A DNA stretch of 64,000 nt, taken from a bacterium (GTDB lineage: Bacteria; Krumholzibacteriota; Krumholzibacteriia; LZORAL124-64-63). Shown piece by piece: positions 35,455-45,922 of this stretch (position 1 is its first letter; every line of letters begins with the position of its first letter). The stretch lies in NCBI GenBank assembly GCA_024231905.1, contig JAAEQC010000092.1:152726-216725 (forward strand). Reading direction: 5' to 3'. The notes beneath the pieces were generated by a model, which saw only the letters and a list, made by a program, of their open reading frames with translations, was not told where the DNA came from and ran no database searches. Both the position numbers and the translations under genes were made by a program.

Positions 35455-37777
35455 GAAGAAAGGCGCGGGCGCCTGGTACGAGTCCGCCTGGTTGGGCGGA
35501 CTGCTGGCCGTGGCCGTGAGCGTCTACCTCGGACTCTCCCTCACCGGGGGCGTGGGCCCCTGGGAGAACAGTCTCACCGGTGATACCGCCGCATCCTGGG
35601 TGCGCCCGGGCAACCCCGGCGGACCCGTCGGCGGCTACGCCAGCCTGGCGCTCCACTTCCTCTTTGGCGGCCTGTGGTGCTGGGTCTTTCCGGCGGCGCT
35701 GCTCGTGTTGGGCATCGGCGAATTGACCGGCCGCAAGCGTGGCATCCATCTCTGGCTGCTGCGCGCCATCCCCTTCTGGATCGTCTCCACCGCCTGGATC
35801 GCCCAGCCCGGCGGGCCCCTGGAGGAGAACCTCGGCATACGCCTCGGAGGCATCGCCGGCTACTTCCTCTCCCGCGGCTTCCATTCCCTGTTCGGACTGT
35901 GGGGCGGGCGCATTTTCCTGGGCCTGGCGGTCCTGGTAGCGGTCATCGTGCTGTTGCGCCCGTGGCTCGGCCCGGTGGGGACCGTACTGACAGCCGTCGG
36001 CCGTGCCCTGCAGGCGGTGGGCAAGGTCCTGCTGGCAGTGGTGATGTTGCCCTATAGCGGGGTGATGGTCCTGGTGCAGAAATGGCGGGACCGGCCGCAC
36101 CGCGCACCGTCCGCTGAACCGATCCGGGCCCCGGCTACCGAACCGGCGGGGGTCTATCACGAACCGGCGGAGGACTCGGCGGTGCCCGCCCGCGATCGGG
36201 CGATCCATCAGGAAGACCTGCCCCCGCCGCCGCCGCCGGACGAACTGCTCCTGCCCGGGGCCGCCGAGGCGGAAGTGGATCCCGGCTCGGTTCCGGCGCC
36301 ACGGCCCAAGAAGAAGCGGAAGAAGGCCGGCGGACCGGTGAAGCTGCCGACCCTGGACCTGCTCACTCCCGCGGGCCCCGAGGGCGCCCCGGTCTCCACC
36401 ACGGAACTGGACCAGGCGGCAGATCTTCTGGAGGACACTCTCCGTTCCTTCGGCGTGGAGGGTGAGGTGAAGGACGTGCGGCCCGGCCCGGTGGTCACCA
36501 CCTACGAGTACCAGCCCGGCGCCGGCATCCGCGTCAACCAGATCGTCCAGCGCACGGACGACCTGGCCCTGGCCATGCGGGCCCGCTCCATCCGCATGGA
36601 GGCGCCCATTCCCGGCAAGGCCGCCGTCGGCATCGAGATTCCCAACCCCGAGTCGCGCATGGTGCGCCTGCGCGAGGTCCTCGAAGGAACGGGCGAGAAA
36701 TCCCGCAACCCCCTGTCGGTGGTCCTCGGCAAGGACGTGGTCGGCCGATCCGTGAGCGTGGACATCGCCGCTCTGCCCCACCTGCTGGTGGCCGGCTCCA
36801 CGGGCAGCGGCAAGTCCGTCTGCCTGAACGCCGTCATCTGCAATCTGCTGCTGAAGAACAGTCCGGACACCCTGCGTCTGGTACTCATCGATCCCAAGAT
36901 GCTGGAGATGAACGTCTACAACGGGATCCCGCACCTGTTGCTGCCGGTGGTCACGGACCCGCGCGAGTCCTTGAAGGCTCTCCAGTGGATGGTGGCCCAG
37001 ATGGAGTTGCGGTACCGGCAGCTGGCCAAGTGGTCGGTACGGAATATCCAGCAGTACAACGACAAGGTGGCCCGGGGCGAGATCACCGACGCCGAGGGGG
37101 AGACCGTGGTCGACCCCATGCCCTTCTACCTGACCATCGTGGACGAGCTGGCGGATCTCATGATCCAGATGGGCGGCGACTTCGAGGGACCCATCACGCG
37201 CCTGGCCCAGAAAGCGCGGGCCGTGGGCATCCACCTCATCCTGGCCACCCAGCGGCCCAGCGTCGACGTCTTGACAGGCGTCATCAAGGCCAACATCCCC
37301 TGCCGGATCGCCTTCCGGGTCATCCAGAAGAACGATTCCCGGACCATCCTGGACATGAACGGCGCCGAGGCGCTCCTGGGCCACGGCGACATGCTCTACC
37401 TGCAGCCCGGGCGCGCCCTGCCCGTGCGCGTCCACGGTTCCTTCATCGACGTGGACGAATGCGAGGCCGTGGCGGCCCACTGGCGCAAGTGGGAGGGTAC
37501 CACCGAGGAGATCAGCTTCAACGAGCCTGCCGGCAGCGGTGCCGACCACCGGGGCGAGGACGATCTCTTCGACGCCGCCATGCGCGTGGTGGTGCTGCAC
37601 CAGAGCGGGTCCACCTCCCTTCTGCAGCGGCGCCTGCGCATCGGCTACACCCGGGCGGGCCGCCTCATGGATATGCTCGAGGAGGCGGGAATCGTCGGTC
37701 CTTTCACCGGCAGCAAGGCGCGCGAAGTGCTCATCAAGCCCGAGGACCTGCCGGCCGAAGGCGAGGTCGAGGCATGA
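35426..37777 (+). CDS. ftsK: DNA translocase FtsK/SpoIIIE family
   Basis: This 783-residue protein should pump chromosome ends away from the division septum and activate dimer resolution. Four membrane segments lie in the first 200 residues, then a proline-rich linker (with PPPPPP), then the alpha and beta motor domains with Walker [10 protein letters not shown] (456-464). The C-terminal gamma domain is a winged helix with [13 protein letters not shown] and GSKAREVL. The GTG start has AGGAGG six bases upstream and lies inside accC. The linker is short compared with E. coli FtsK. Confidence 0.94.
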
Positions 37778-39246
37778 GCCGACGCGTGTGGTGCGCCACC
37801 CTGGGGTGCGACAAGAACCTCGTGGATTCCGAGGCCCTGCTGGGCATGTTCGCCGGCCGCGGCGTGGCCCACGTGGACGATCCGGACGACGCCGACATCT
37901 GGGTGCTCAACACCTGCGGCTTCATCGACGCCGCCCGGTCCGACAGCGAGGATACGGTCCGCGAACTCACCGCCGCCAAGGGCGACCGCACCCTGGTGGT
38001 ATGCGGCTGCTGGTCCCAGGAACACGGGGACCGGGTGCGGGAACTCTATCCCGAGGTGGACGTGGTCGCGGGCGTTGGACAGTTCGAACGGGTGGTCGCG
38101 GCCTGCACGGGCCGGGATGCCCCGGAGCCCCGACAACCGGACTTGGCTTTCCCCATGGCCGGCCAGCCCATGGTGGAAGAGCCCATGGAGGCCCCCTACG
38201 GCGGCATGGTGGGACGCCCCCTGCTGACGCCGCCCCACGTGGCGTTCGTCAAGATCGGCGAGGGATGCAATTGCAGCTGCACCTTCTGCCGCATTCCCCT
38301 GATTCGCGGCAAGCAGCGCAGCCGGACCGTGGCCCGGGTGGTGGACGAGGTGCGTGGTCTGGTGGCCCGGGGCGTGCGCGAGATCCAGCTCGTTTCCCAG
38401 AACACCAGTGACTTCGGGCGGGACACGGACGAGAGCCTGGTGGACCTGGTCACCGCCCTGGACGGGGTGGACGGTCTCAAGCGGCAACGCATGCTCTACC
38501 TCTACGCCGGTCTCGTGAAGACCGACGATCTGCGGCGCTTGCTGGACCTGCCCACGGTAGCCCCTTACCTGGACCTGCCCGTTCAGCACGCCTCGCCGCG
38601 TATCCTCAAGGCCATGCGGCGGCCGGGAGGCATGGCCGGCAGCATGGAGTTCTTCGCCGAGTTGCGCCGAAACCGTCCGGACCTGGTCCTGCGCTCCACC
38701 GCCCTGTTGGGTTTTCCCGGCGAGGAGGAGGAGGACGTGGAGATCCTGGCGGACTTCCTGGCCGCCGTGGAGTTTGACCACCTCGGGACCTACCATTATT
38801 CTCCGGAGGTGGGAACGCCCGCAGCGACGTTGCCGGACCCGGTGCCCGCGGAGGTCGTGCTGGACCGCGAGTCCAGGATCATGGACCTCCAGGCGGAGAT
38901 CTCCCAGGGCCGCCAGGAGCGGCGACTGGATCGAAACTGGGAAGTGGTGGTGGACCGCATTGTCTCGGCGGCCGACGAGGACCTGCCGCAGGTGCTGGCC
39001 GCTCTGGACGAGGGCGTCTGGACCGACGAGGCGGAACGAACGGTCTGCACTGGTGTTGGCAGCGACGGCGGACGGCTGGCCGTGGGCCGCAGCGTCCACT
39101 TCGGCTACGATCTGGACGGCGGCGTCCTGCTCCCGGCCGACGGTCTGGCACCGGGCGATTGGCTTGACGCGCGCTTCTGCGGCGCGAGTCCCTACGACAT
39201 CTGGGCCCGGCCGGCGGCTGCCGGCGGGCGGAAAGGTCAGTCATGA
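37774..39246 (+). CDS. rimO: Ribosomal protein S12 methylthiotransferase RimO
   Basis: This 490-residue radical-SAM enzyme should add a methylthio group to the conserved aspartate of ribosomal protein S12. The N-terminal domain begins CATLGCDKNLVDSE, typical of RimO rather than MiaB, and supplies Cys12, Cys48 and Cys79 for one iron-sulfur cluster. The radical-SAM CxxxCxxC is Cys165, Cys169 and Cys172 in CNCSCTFCRIP. A TRAM-like domain closes the protein. It is longer than E. coli RimO (about 440), partly from an insertion around residues 110-145. It overlaps ftsK by four bases. Confidence 0.92.
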   Translation: MSRRVWCATLGCDKNLVDSEALLGMFAGRGVAHVDDPDDADIWVLNTCGFIDAARSDSEDTVRELTAAKGDRTLVVCGCWSQEHGDRVRELYPEVDVVAGVGQFERVVAACTGRDAPEPRQPDLAFPMAGQPMVEEPMEAPYGGMVGRPLLTPPHVAFVKIGEGCNCSCTFCRIPLIRGKQRSRTVARVVDEVRGLVARGVREIQLVSQNTSDFGRDTDESLVDLVTALDGVDGLKRQRMLYLYAGLVKTDDLRRLLDLPTVAPYLDLPVQHASPRILKAMRRPGGMAGSMEFFAELRRNRPDLVLRSTALLGFPGEEEEDVEILADFLAAVEFDHLGTYHYSPEVGTPAATLPDPVPAEVVLDRESRIMDLQAEISQGRQERRLDRNWEVVVDRIVSAADEDLPQVLAALDEGVWTDEAERTVCTGVGSDGGRLAVGRSVHFGYDLDGGVLLPADGLAPGDWLDARFCGASPYDIWARPAAAGGRKGQS

Positions 39247-39926
39247 ATCCCAGGGGAATCTCCGGTCGCTTCCTGCCCTGCCTGCTCGTCCTGGTCCTGG
39301 CATTCGCCGCGAGTACGGTGTCGCCGGCGGCGGCGCAGGACACCGCCGCCACGGACACGGTGCGCACGAACCTTTGGCTCACTGAGGCCCTCATGGCCGA
39401 CGTGGGCACCGCCGTCATGCGGGTGTTGCCCGCCGCGCCGCGCACGATCCTGCTGGCCGGAAGCACGGACGACGAGGACGACGAACTCTTCGGGACCCTG
39501 GCCGCTCGCCAGCTCATGGCCGCCGGCTACGAGGTTTACCGGCCCGCCGCGGACGACGCCGACTCGGTGGTCGTGGACACCGAACTGGCCTACCGCTTCC
39601 GGGTAGCCGAGGTGGCCCTGACCTATCCGGACGTGGGGCGCACCCTGGGCATCTGGCGCCGCTGGGTGGACCGGGAACTGAGCGTCTCGGTCATTGTCGG
39701 AATCGAGGAGACGGCCTCGGGCCGCGTGCTGCTCAGCGACCGCGTCACGCGCAGCTACAACGACAGGGTGCCGGGCGGTGACTTCAACGCGGTCAATTCC
39801 GGCATGTACGAGTTCACCAACGCCGAGACCAGCGAGAGCGCCTGGCAGCGGCGCATGGAGGAGATCGTCGTGCTGGGCGCCCTGGCGGGCCTGGTCGCCA
39901 TCTACTTTGCCAACACCAGCGATTGA
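39243..39926 (+). CDS. Conserved-looking exported protein of unknown function
   Basis: I do not recognise this 227-residue protein. It has a signal peptide ending near residue 32 (SPAAAQ), a folded middle of alternating strands and helices with TILLAGSTDDEDDELFG, and one hydrophobic C-terminal segment (VVLGALAGLVAIYF) that may anchor it to a membrane. ATG overlaps the rimO stop by four bases, and bamD follows 34 bases later. Its place before an outer-membrane assembly lipoprotein suggests an envelope role, but this is inference only. Confidence 0.7.
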   Translation: MNPRGISGRFLPCLLVLVLAFAASTVSPAAAQDTAATDTVRTNLWLTEALMADVGTAVMRVLPAAPRTILLAGSTDDEDDELFGTLAARQLMAAGYEVYRPAADDADSVVVDTELAYRFRVAEVALTYPDVGRTLGIWRRWVDRELSVSVIVGIEETASGRVLLSDRVTRSYNDRVPGGDFNAVNSGMYEFTNAETSESAWQRRMEEIVVLGALAGLVAIYFANTSD

Positions 39927-39960
39927 TCCGGACCTGATTCCGGGGAACGAGGACGATTCC

Positions 39961-40737
39961 ATGACTGTTCGAGTGCCGCGCCATTGCCCGCGCCGATTGT
40001 CGCTGACGGTAGCCTTGGCCTTGGCCACGCTGGCCGGTTGCGGCCTGCACAATCCCCATCCCATCGGCAGCTTCGAGCGCGGCGCCTACTACTCCGAGCG
40101 GGGGAACAATCTGGAGGCGGTGGCTGCCCTGGAGACCTTCGTTCGCCAGAACCCCACGGACAGCCTGGCGGCCGAAGCGCAGTTCCTCAAGGCCGAGACC
40201 TACCTGCAGATGAAGGAGTACCCCCTGGCTGCGGTGGAGTACCAGATCCTGCGCAAGGACTACCCCACCAGCCCGCTGGTGGTGGATGCGGACTACCGAG
40301 AGGGTGTGGCCTACCTCCAGCAGGTGGGAAGCGTGGCCCGGGACGTGACCGGCGCCCACGAGGCCCGGTTGCACTTCGTGTCCTTCCTGGAAAGGTATCC
40401 CGATTCGGCTCATTCGGAGGAAGTCCTCGGACACCTGCAGGCCATCTCCGACATCATGGTGGAGAAGCGCCTGGGCCAGGCGCGGGTGTACGGGCAGCTG
40501 GGCCGCTACGAGGCCGTGGCCCTGGTGCTGGACGACATGATTCGCTACGAGGCGGGCAGTTCCCTCTTGGACCAGGTGATCTGGCAGCGGGCCCAGGTGG
40601 CCGAGCGCCTGGACGATCAGGCCACTGCCGCCACCATGTATCGCCGGCTCGTGGACGAGTACCCTGACACCAAGCTGGCGGACCGGGCGCGGAACGCCCT
40701 GGGTTCCCTGGACGACGCCGCGGTCGCCGACTCATGA
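39961..40737 (+). CDS. bamD: Outer-membrane assembly lipoprotein BamD
   Basis: This 258-residue lipoprotein has a signal ending TLAGC, then the BamD opening with ERGAYYSERGNN and a row of TPR-like helix pairs (for example AEAQFLKAETYLQMKEYPLA and DADYREGVAYLQQ). BamD works with BamA to fold outer-membrane proteins. Length and repeat layout fit BamD, though related tol-pal TPR lipoproteins (YbgF) are an alternative. bamA is about 11 kb further on. The stop overlaps nadD by four bases. Confidence 0.85.
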   Translation: MTVRVPRHCPRRLSLTVALALATLAGCGLHNPHPIGSFERGAYYSERGNNLEAVAALETFVRQNPTDSLAAEAQFLKAETYLQMKEYPLAAVEYQILRKDYPTSPLVVDADYREGVAYLQQVGSVARDVTGAHEARLHFVSFLERYPDSAHSEEVLGHLQAISDIMVEKRLGQARVYGQLGRYEAVALVLDDMIRYEAGSSLLDQVIWQRAQVAERLDDQATAATMYRRLVDEYPDTKLADRARNALGSLDDAAVADS

Positions 40738-41315
40738 TCCGGGCCGTGCTCGGCGGTTCCTTCGACCCCCCGCACGACGGCCACGTGGCCATGATTCGCC
40801 GCGTTCTGGACGACGGCCTGGCCGGCATTGTCCACGTGATCCCCGCCGCCGCCGCGCCCCTGAAGGACGCTCCTACGGTGCCCGCGGCCGAGCGTCTGGC
40901 CATGACGGAGTTGGCCTTCGCCGTTCTGCCCGGAGTGGAGGTCGACCCCCGCGAGCTCTCCCGCCCCGGTCCCTCATACACCATCGACACCATGCGCGAA
41001 CTGGCGGCCGGGTACCCGGACGATAGCTGGCTGCTGGTGGTGGGCGGCGACCAGTTGGACCAGTTCACCCAGTGGCGCGACCACCGGGAGCTACTCGAAC
41101 TGGCGCAGTTGGTGGTGCTGGCCCGCCGCGGCACGGGGACCGTCCCGCCACCGGGCCTCCCGCGTGGTCGTCTGCGGATCATTCGGGACTTCGACGAGCC
41201 AGTGTCGTCCACGGAAATCCGTGCTATGTTGGCCGCAGGCCGCTTGCCGGCACAGGGCCTCGACCCCGCCGTGGCGGCGCACATCCGTGACCGCGGCCTC
41301 TACGATCTCGTCTGA
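40734..41315 (+). CDS. nadD: Nicotinate-nucleotide adenylyltransferase
   Basis: This 193-residue enzyme joins nicotinate mononucleotide and ATP to form deamido-NAD. The nucleotidyltransferase signature is GGSFDPPHDGHVAM near the start, and VSSTEIRAML is the second ATP-binding motif. GGDQLDQFTQW and the RPGPSYTIDTM segment are typical of NadD. It overlaps bamD by four bases. Another NAD gene, nadB, lies at the far end of the window. Confidence 0.95.
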   Translation: MIRAVLGGSFDPPHDGHVAMIRRVLDDGLAGIVHVIPAAAAPLKDAPTVPAAERLAMTELAFAVLPGVEVDPRELSRPGPSYTIDTMRELAAGYPDDSWLLVVGGDQLDQFTQWRDHRELLELAQLVVLARRGTGTVPPPGLPRGRLRIIRDFDEPVSSTEIRAMLAAGRLPAQGLDPAVAAHIRDRGLYDLV

Positions 41316-41340
41316 ATCCCTTCGACGAAAGGCCCGCCCC

Positions 41341-44184
41341 GTGTCCCTCGTCCTCGTCGACGGCACCGCCCTGGTTTACCGGGCCCACTACGCCTTCGCG
41401 AACCGGCCCCTGACCGCCCCCAGCGGCGAACTCACCTCGGTGGCCTTCGGGTTCTGCGCGAGCCTCCTGCGCCTGCTGCAGGACCGCCGCCCCGAGCGTC
41501 TGGTCGTGGTCTTCGACGCCAAGGGCAAGAACTTCCGCCACGACATGTACCCGGAGTACAAGGCCAACCGGAAGCCCATGCCCGAGGAATTGGCCGAACA
41601 ACTGCCCCGTCTGCGGGAACTGCTGGACGCCTGGGGCGTGACAGTCCTGACCGTGTCCGGGGTGGAGGCCGACGACGTCCTGGCCACGGTGGCCGCCCGC
41701 TCGGCCGGCGTGTGCGAACGGGTCTGGTTCTATACCGGGGATAAGGACTTCATGCAGCTCCTGGACGAGCGTGCGGGCATGCTCAAACCGGGCCGCCGGG
41801 GCGACGACGTCACCGAACTGACAGCCGAGGGCGTACGCCGACAATACGGTCTGGAACCCCTCGACCTGATCCAGGTCTTCGCTCTGGCCGGCGACAAGTC
41901 CGACAACATTCCCGGCGCTCCTGGGGTGGGGGACAAGACCGCCCGCAAGCTCATCACGGAATTCGGCGATCTGGAATCGCTCTACGCCGGACTCGAGGCG
42001 AGCAAACTCACCCCGCGCTTGAAACGAGTCCTGGGCGAGAACCGCGAACAGGTCTTCCTCTCGCGGGACCTTTTCATCATCAAGCGTGACGTGGACTTCG
42101 AACTGGACTGGGAGGCCACGCACCACGTTCTGCCGGCGGGTCCCCGCTTCGCGGAGATCCTGCAGGAGTTGGGACTACGGCGCATCCAGGCCCTGGTCGA
42201 TGATCTGGTCCGAACCTGGGGCGACCCGGGTCCGGATGAAGCGGCTCCGATCGCCGGCGCCGAAACCTCTCCGGCCGAGAAGAGGGAATCTCCGGCGCCC
42301 GACGACTGGGCGGCCCTGCGCCATGAACGTGGTTACGTGACCCTGGCCACCGCCGCCGACCTGCAGGACTGGCTGGCCCGTCTGGATCCCGTCCGGCCCC
42401 TGGCCGTGGACACGGAGACCGACGGCCTGCGCCCGGACACGGCGGCCCTGGTGGGCGTCTGCCTGGCGGGTTACGACCGCGCCGGCGACGGCTTGCCGTC
42501 GGCCTACGTGCCGGTTCGTTGGCGCAAACCGTCTGCGGACGGCGCCGCCGGCGACACGCTCTTTCCCGTGGGCGAAGTGGAATGCCGCCAAGCGGAGGTC
42601 GTGGCCGCCCTGGCCCCGGTCCTGGCCGCCGCCGACTCCTTGAAGGTGGGCCAGAATCTGAAGTTCGACGAGTGGATCCTCGCCCGGCACGACCTGCCCC
42701 TGGCGGGACCGCGCTTCGACACCATGCTGGCTTCCTACGTGCTGGATCCAGGCCGCATGAGCCACGGCCTGGACGATCTGGTATCCAGCTTCCTGGGCCA
42801 TCGCATGATGCCCTTCGCCGAGCTCTTCGCCGCAGGCGACCGCCAGAAGGACATCCTGGGGGTGGACCCGGACCGCTTGGCCCTCTACGCCGCCGAGGAC
42901 GCGGACTTCACCCTCCAACTCCAGGAGAAACTCGCGCCGGCCCTGGCCGAGGCGGGGCTGAACGACCTCTTCACCGACCTGGAGATGCCCCTCTCGCAGG
43001 TCCTCTTCCGCATGGAGCAGCACGGCATCGCCCTGGATCTTCCCTTCCTGACCGAATTGCGCGACGGCTTCGAACAGGAACTGGCGCGCCTGGAGAAACG
43101 GGCCCACGAACTCGCCGGAGAGCCGTTCAATCTCCAGAGCCCCAAGCAATTGTCCGTGATCCTTTTCGAGAAGCTCGAACTCAAGCCCATCAAGAAGACG
43201 GCCACGGGTTGGAGCACCGACGTGACGGTCCTGACGGCGCTGGCCGACGAGCACGACCTGCCGGCCACGGTCCTGGAGCACCGGCAGGTGGCCAAACTCC
43301 AGAGTACCTACGTGGAGGCCTTGCCCAAGCTCGTCCAGCCGGGAACCAACCTGGTCCACACCTCCTACAACCAGGCGGTGGCGGCCACGGGCCGGCTCTC
43401 CAGTTCCGATCCGAACCTCCAGAACATCCCGGTCCGCACGGCCTTGGGCCGCCGTATCCGCAGGGCTTTCGTGCCCAGGGATCCGGACCACGTCTTCCTC
43501 TCGGCGGACTACTCCCAGGTGGAACTGCGCCTGTTGGCCCATCTGGCCGAGGATCCAGGCTTGCTGCAGGCCTTCGCCGATGGAGCCGATGTGCACCGCC
43601 GCACCGCCGCCCTCATCAACGGAGTCCCGGAGGACCAGGTGACCGGCGAAATGCGCTCGGCTGCCAAGGCCATCAACTTCGGCGTCATCTACGGCATGGG
43701 CGCCCGGTCCCTGTCCCGCCAGATCGGGGTGAAGGTCAAGGAGGCGGCCGCCTTCATCGAGGCCTACTTCGCCACCTATCCCGGCGTGCGCGGCTTCATC
43801 GAGGCGACCCGCGACCGGGCCCGTCGCGAGGGGGTCGTCACCACTTTACTGGGACGGCGCCGCCTGCTGCCGGATATCAACTCGGAGAACAACCGCATCC
43901 GCTCCTTCCAGGAGAGGGTGGCGGTCAACACCCCCATCCAGGGCACGGCCGCGGACCTGATCAAGCTGGCCATGCTGAAGGTCCAGGCCGACCTGGACCA
44001 GAGCGGCCTGGGCGCTCTGCTCCTGCTCCAGGTCCACGACGAATTGGTCCTGGAGGTGCCCTGCGGCGAGGTCGAGCAGGTCACGGAACTCGTGCGCGCC
44101 GGCATGGAAGGGGTACGGGAACTGGCAGTGCCGCTGGTGGTGGACATCCACACCGGAAGCGATTGGGCGGAGGCCCACGGATGA
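41341..44184 (+). CDS. polA: DNA polymerase I
   Basis: This 947-residue enzyme fills gaps and removes RNA primers. It has all three domains: 5' nuclease (start LVLVDGTALVYRAHYAF, with EADDVLAT), a 3'-5' proofreading domain with Asp357 and Glu359 in AVDTETDG, and the polymerase with motif A SADYSQVELR (Asp723), motif B AAKAINFGVIYG and motif C VHDELVLE (Asp900). The proofreading residues are intact, unlike in Taq or Bacillus Pol I. The start is GTG, ten bases after a GAAAGG. It is followed by coaE with an ATGA overlap, a common gene order. Confidence 0.97.
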   Translation: MSLVLVDGTALVYRAHYAFANRPLTAPSGELTSVAFGFCASLLRLLQDRRPERLVVVFDAKGKNFRHDMYPEYKANRKPMPEELAEQLPRLRELLDAWGVTVLTVSGVEADDVLATVAARSAGVCERVWFYTGDKDFMQLLDERAGMLKPGRRGDDVTELTAEGVRRQYGLEPLDLIQVFALAGDKSDNIPGAPGVGDKTARKLITEFGDLESLYAGLEASKLTPRLKRVLGENREQVFLSRDLFIIKRDVDFELDWEATHHVLPAGPRFAEILQELGLRRIQALVDDLVRTWGDPGPDEAAPIAGAETSPAEKRESPAPDDWAALRHERGYVTLATAADLQDWLARLDPVRPLAVDTETDGLRPDTAALVGVCLAGYDRAGDGLPSAYVPVRWRKPSADGAAGDTLFPVGEVECRQAEVVAALAPVLAAADSLKVGQNLKFDEWILARHDLPLAGPRFDTMLASYVLDPGRMSHGLDDLVSSFLGHRMMPFAELFAAGDRQKDILGVDPDRLALYAAEDADFTLQLQEKLAPALAEAGLNDLFTDLEMPLSQVLFRMEQHGIALDLPFLTELRDGFEQELARLEKRAHELAGEPFNLQSPKQLSVILFEKLELKPIKKTATGWSTDVTVLTALADEHDLPATVLEHRQVAKLQSTYVEALPKLVQPGTNLVHTSYNQAVAATGRLSSSDPNLQNIPVRTALGRRIRRAFVPRDPDHVFLSADYSQVELRLLAHLAEDPGLLQAFADGADVHRRTAALINGVPEDQVTGEMRSAAKAINFGVIYGMGARSLSRQIGVKVKEAAAFIEAYFATYPGVRGFIEATRDRARREGVVTTLLGRRRLLPDINSENNRIRSFQERVAVNTPIQGTAADLIKLAMLKVQADLDQSGLGALLLLQVHDELVLEVPCGEVEQVTELVRAGMEGVRELAVPLVVDIHTGSDWAEAHG

Positions 44185-44800
44185 TCCGCTGGATCGTCAC
44201 CGGACCGGCGGGAGCTGGCAAATCACTCTTCACCGCCACCCTGGCCGACGAGGGAGCGGCAGTGCTCGACGGCGACACCCTGGGCCACGAGATCCTGGCC
44301 CGCCCGCAGATCGTGGCGGCGGTGGGGGAGATTTTCGGATCGGCTACGGTGCAGGACGGCGCTGTGGACCGCGCGGCCCTGGGAGCGTTGGTCTTTGCCG
44401 ACCCCGATGCTCTGGCGCGGCTCAACGCCCTGGTCCATCCGGACCTGGCCCTGCTCATGAACGAGCGCTTCGACGGACTGGCGCGGGAGGGCTGCGTCCT
44501 TGCCGTGCTCGAAGCCGCCGTGTATTTTCTTCTGCCGACGCCGCCTGCGGCGGATCTGGTCGTGGCCGTGCTGGCCCGACGGGCTGTCCGGCAGGAGCGC
44601 CTGGAGGCCAAGGGCCTCACGCGACGGGAGGCGGAGGACCGTCTAGCGGCCCAGACGCCCATGGCGGACCTGTACCATGGCGCCGATCTGGTGGTGGAGA
44701 ACAACGGTGAACCCGGGGACCTGGCACGAGCTGCCCGCCATCTGTGGCGGCAGCACGGTCCGGCCGGCGGGCAACGCGGACAGAATGAGGAGATGGGCAC

Positions 44801-44804
<4 letters not shown>
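44181..44804 (+). CDS. coaE: Dephospho-CoA kinase
   Basis: This 207-residue enzyme phosphorylates dephospho-CoA in the last step of CoA synthesis. The P-loop is TGPAGAGKSLF, with VLDGDTLGHEI (the usual form has DAD) and A-L-G-A-L-V-F-A-D and VHPDL as further family blocks. Variation at the usual DADxxxH (here DGDTLGH) is minor. It is coupled by four-base overlaps to polA upstream and prfB downstream. Confidence 0.88.
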
Positions 44805-45905
<1,101 letters not shown>

Positions 45906-45922
45906 TCCGCCGGGAGAACGAC

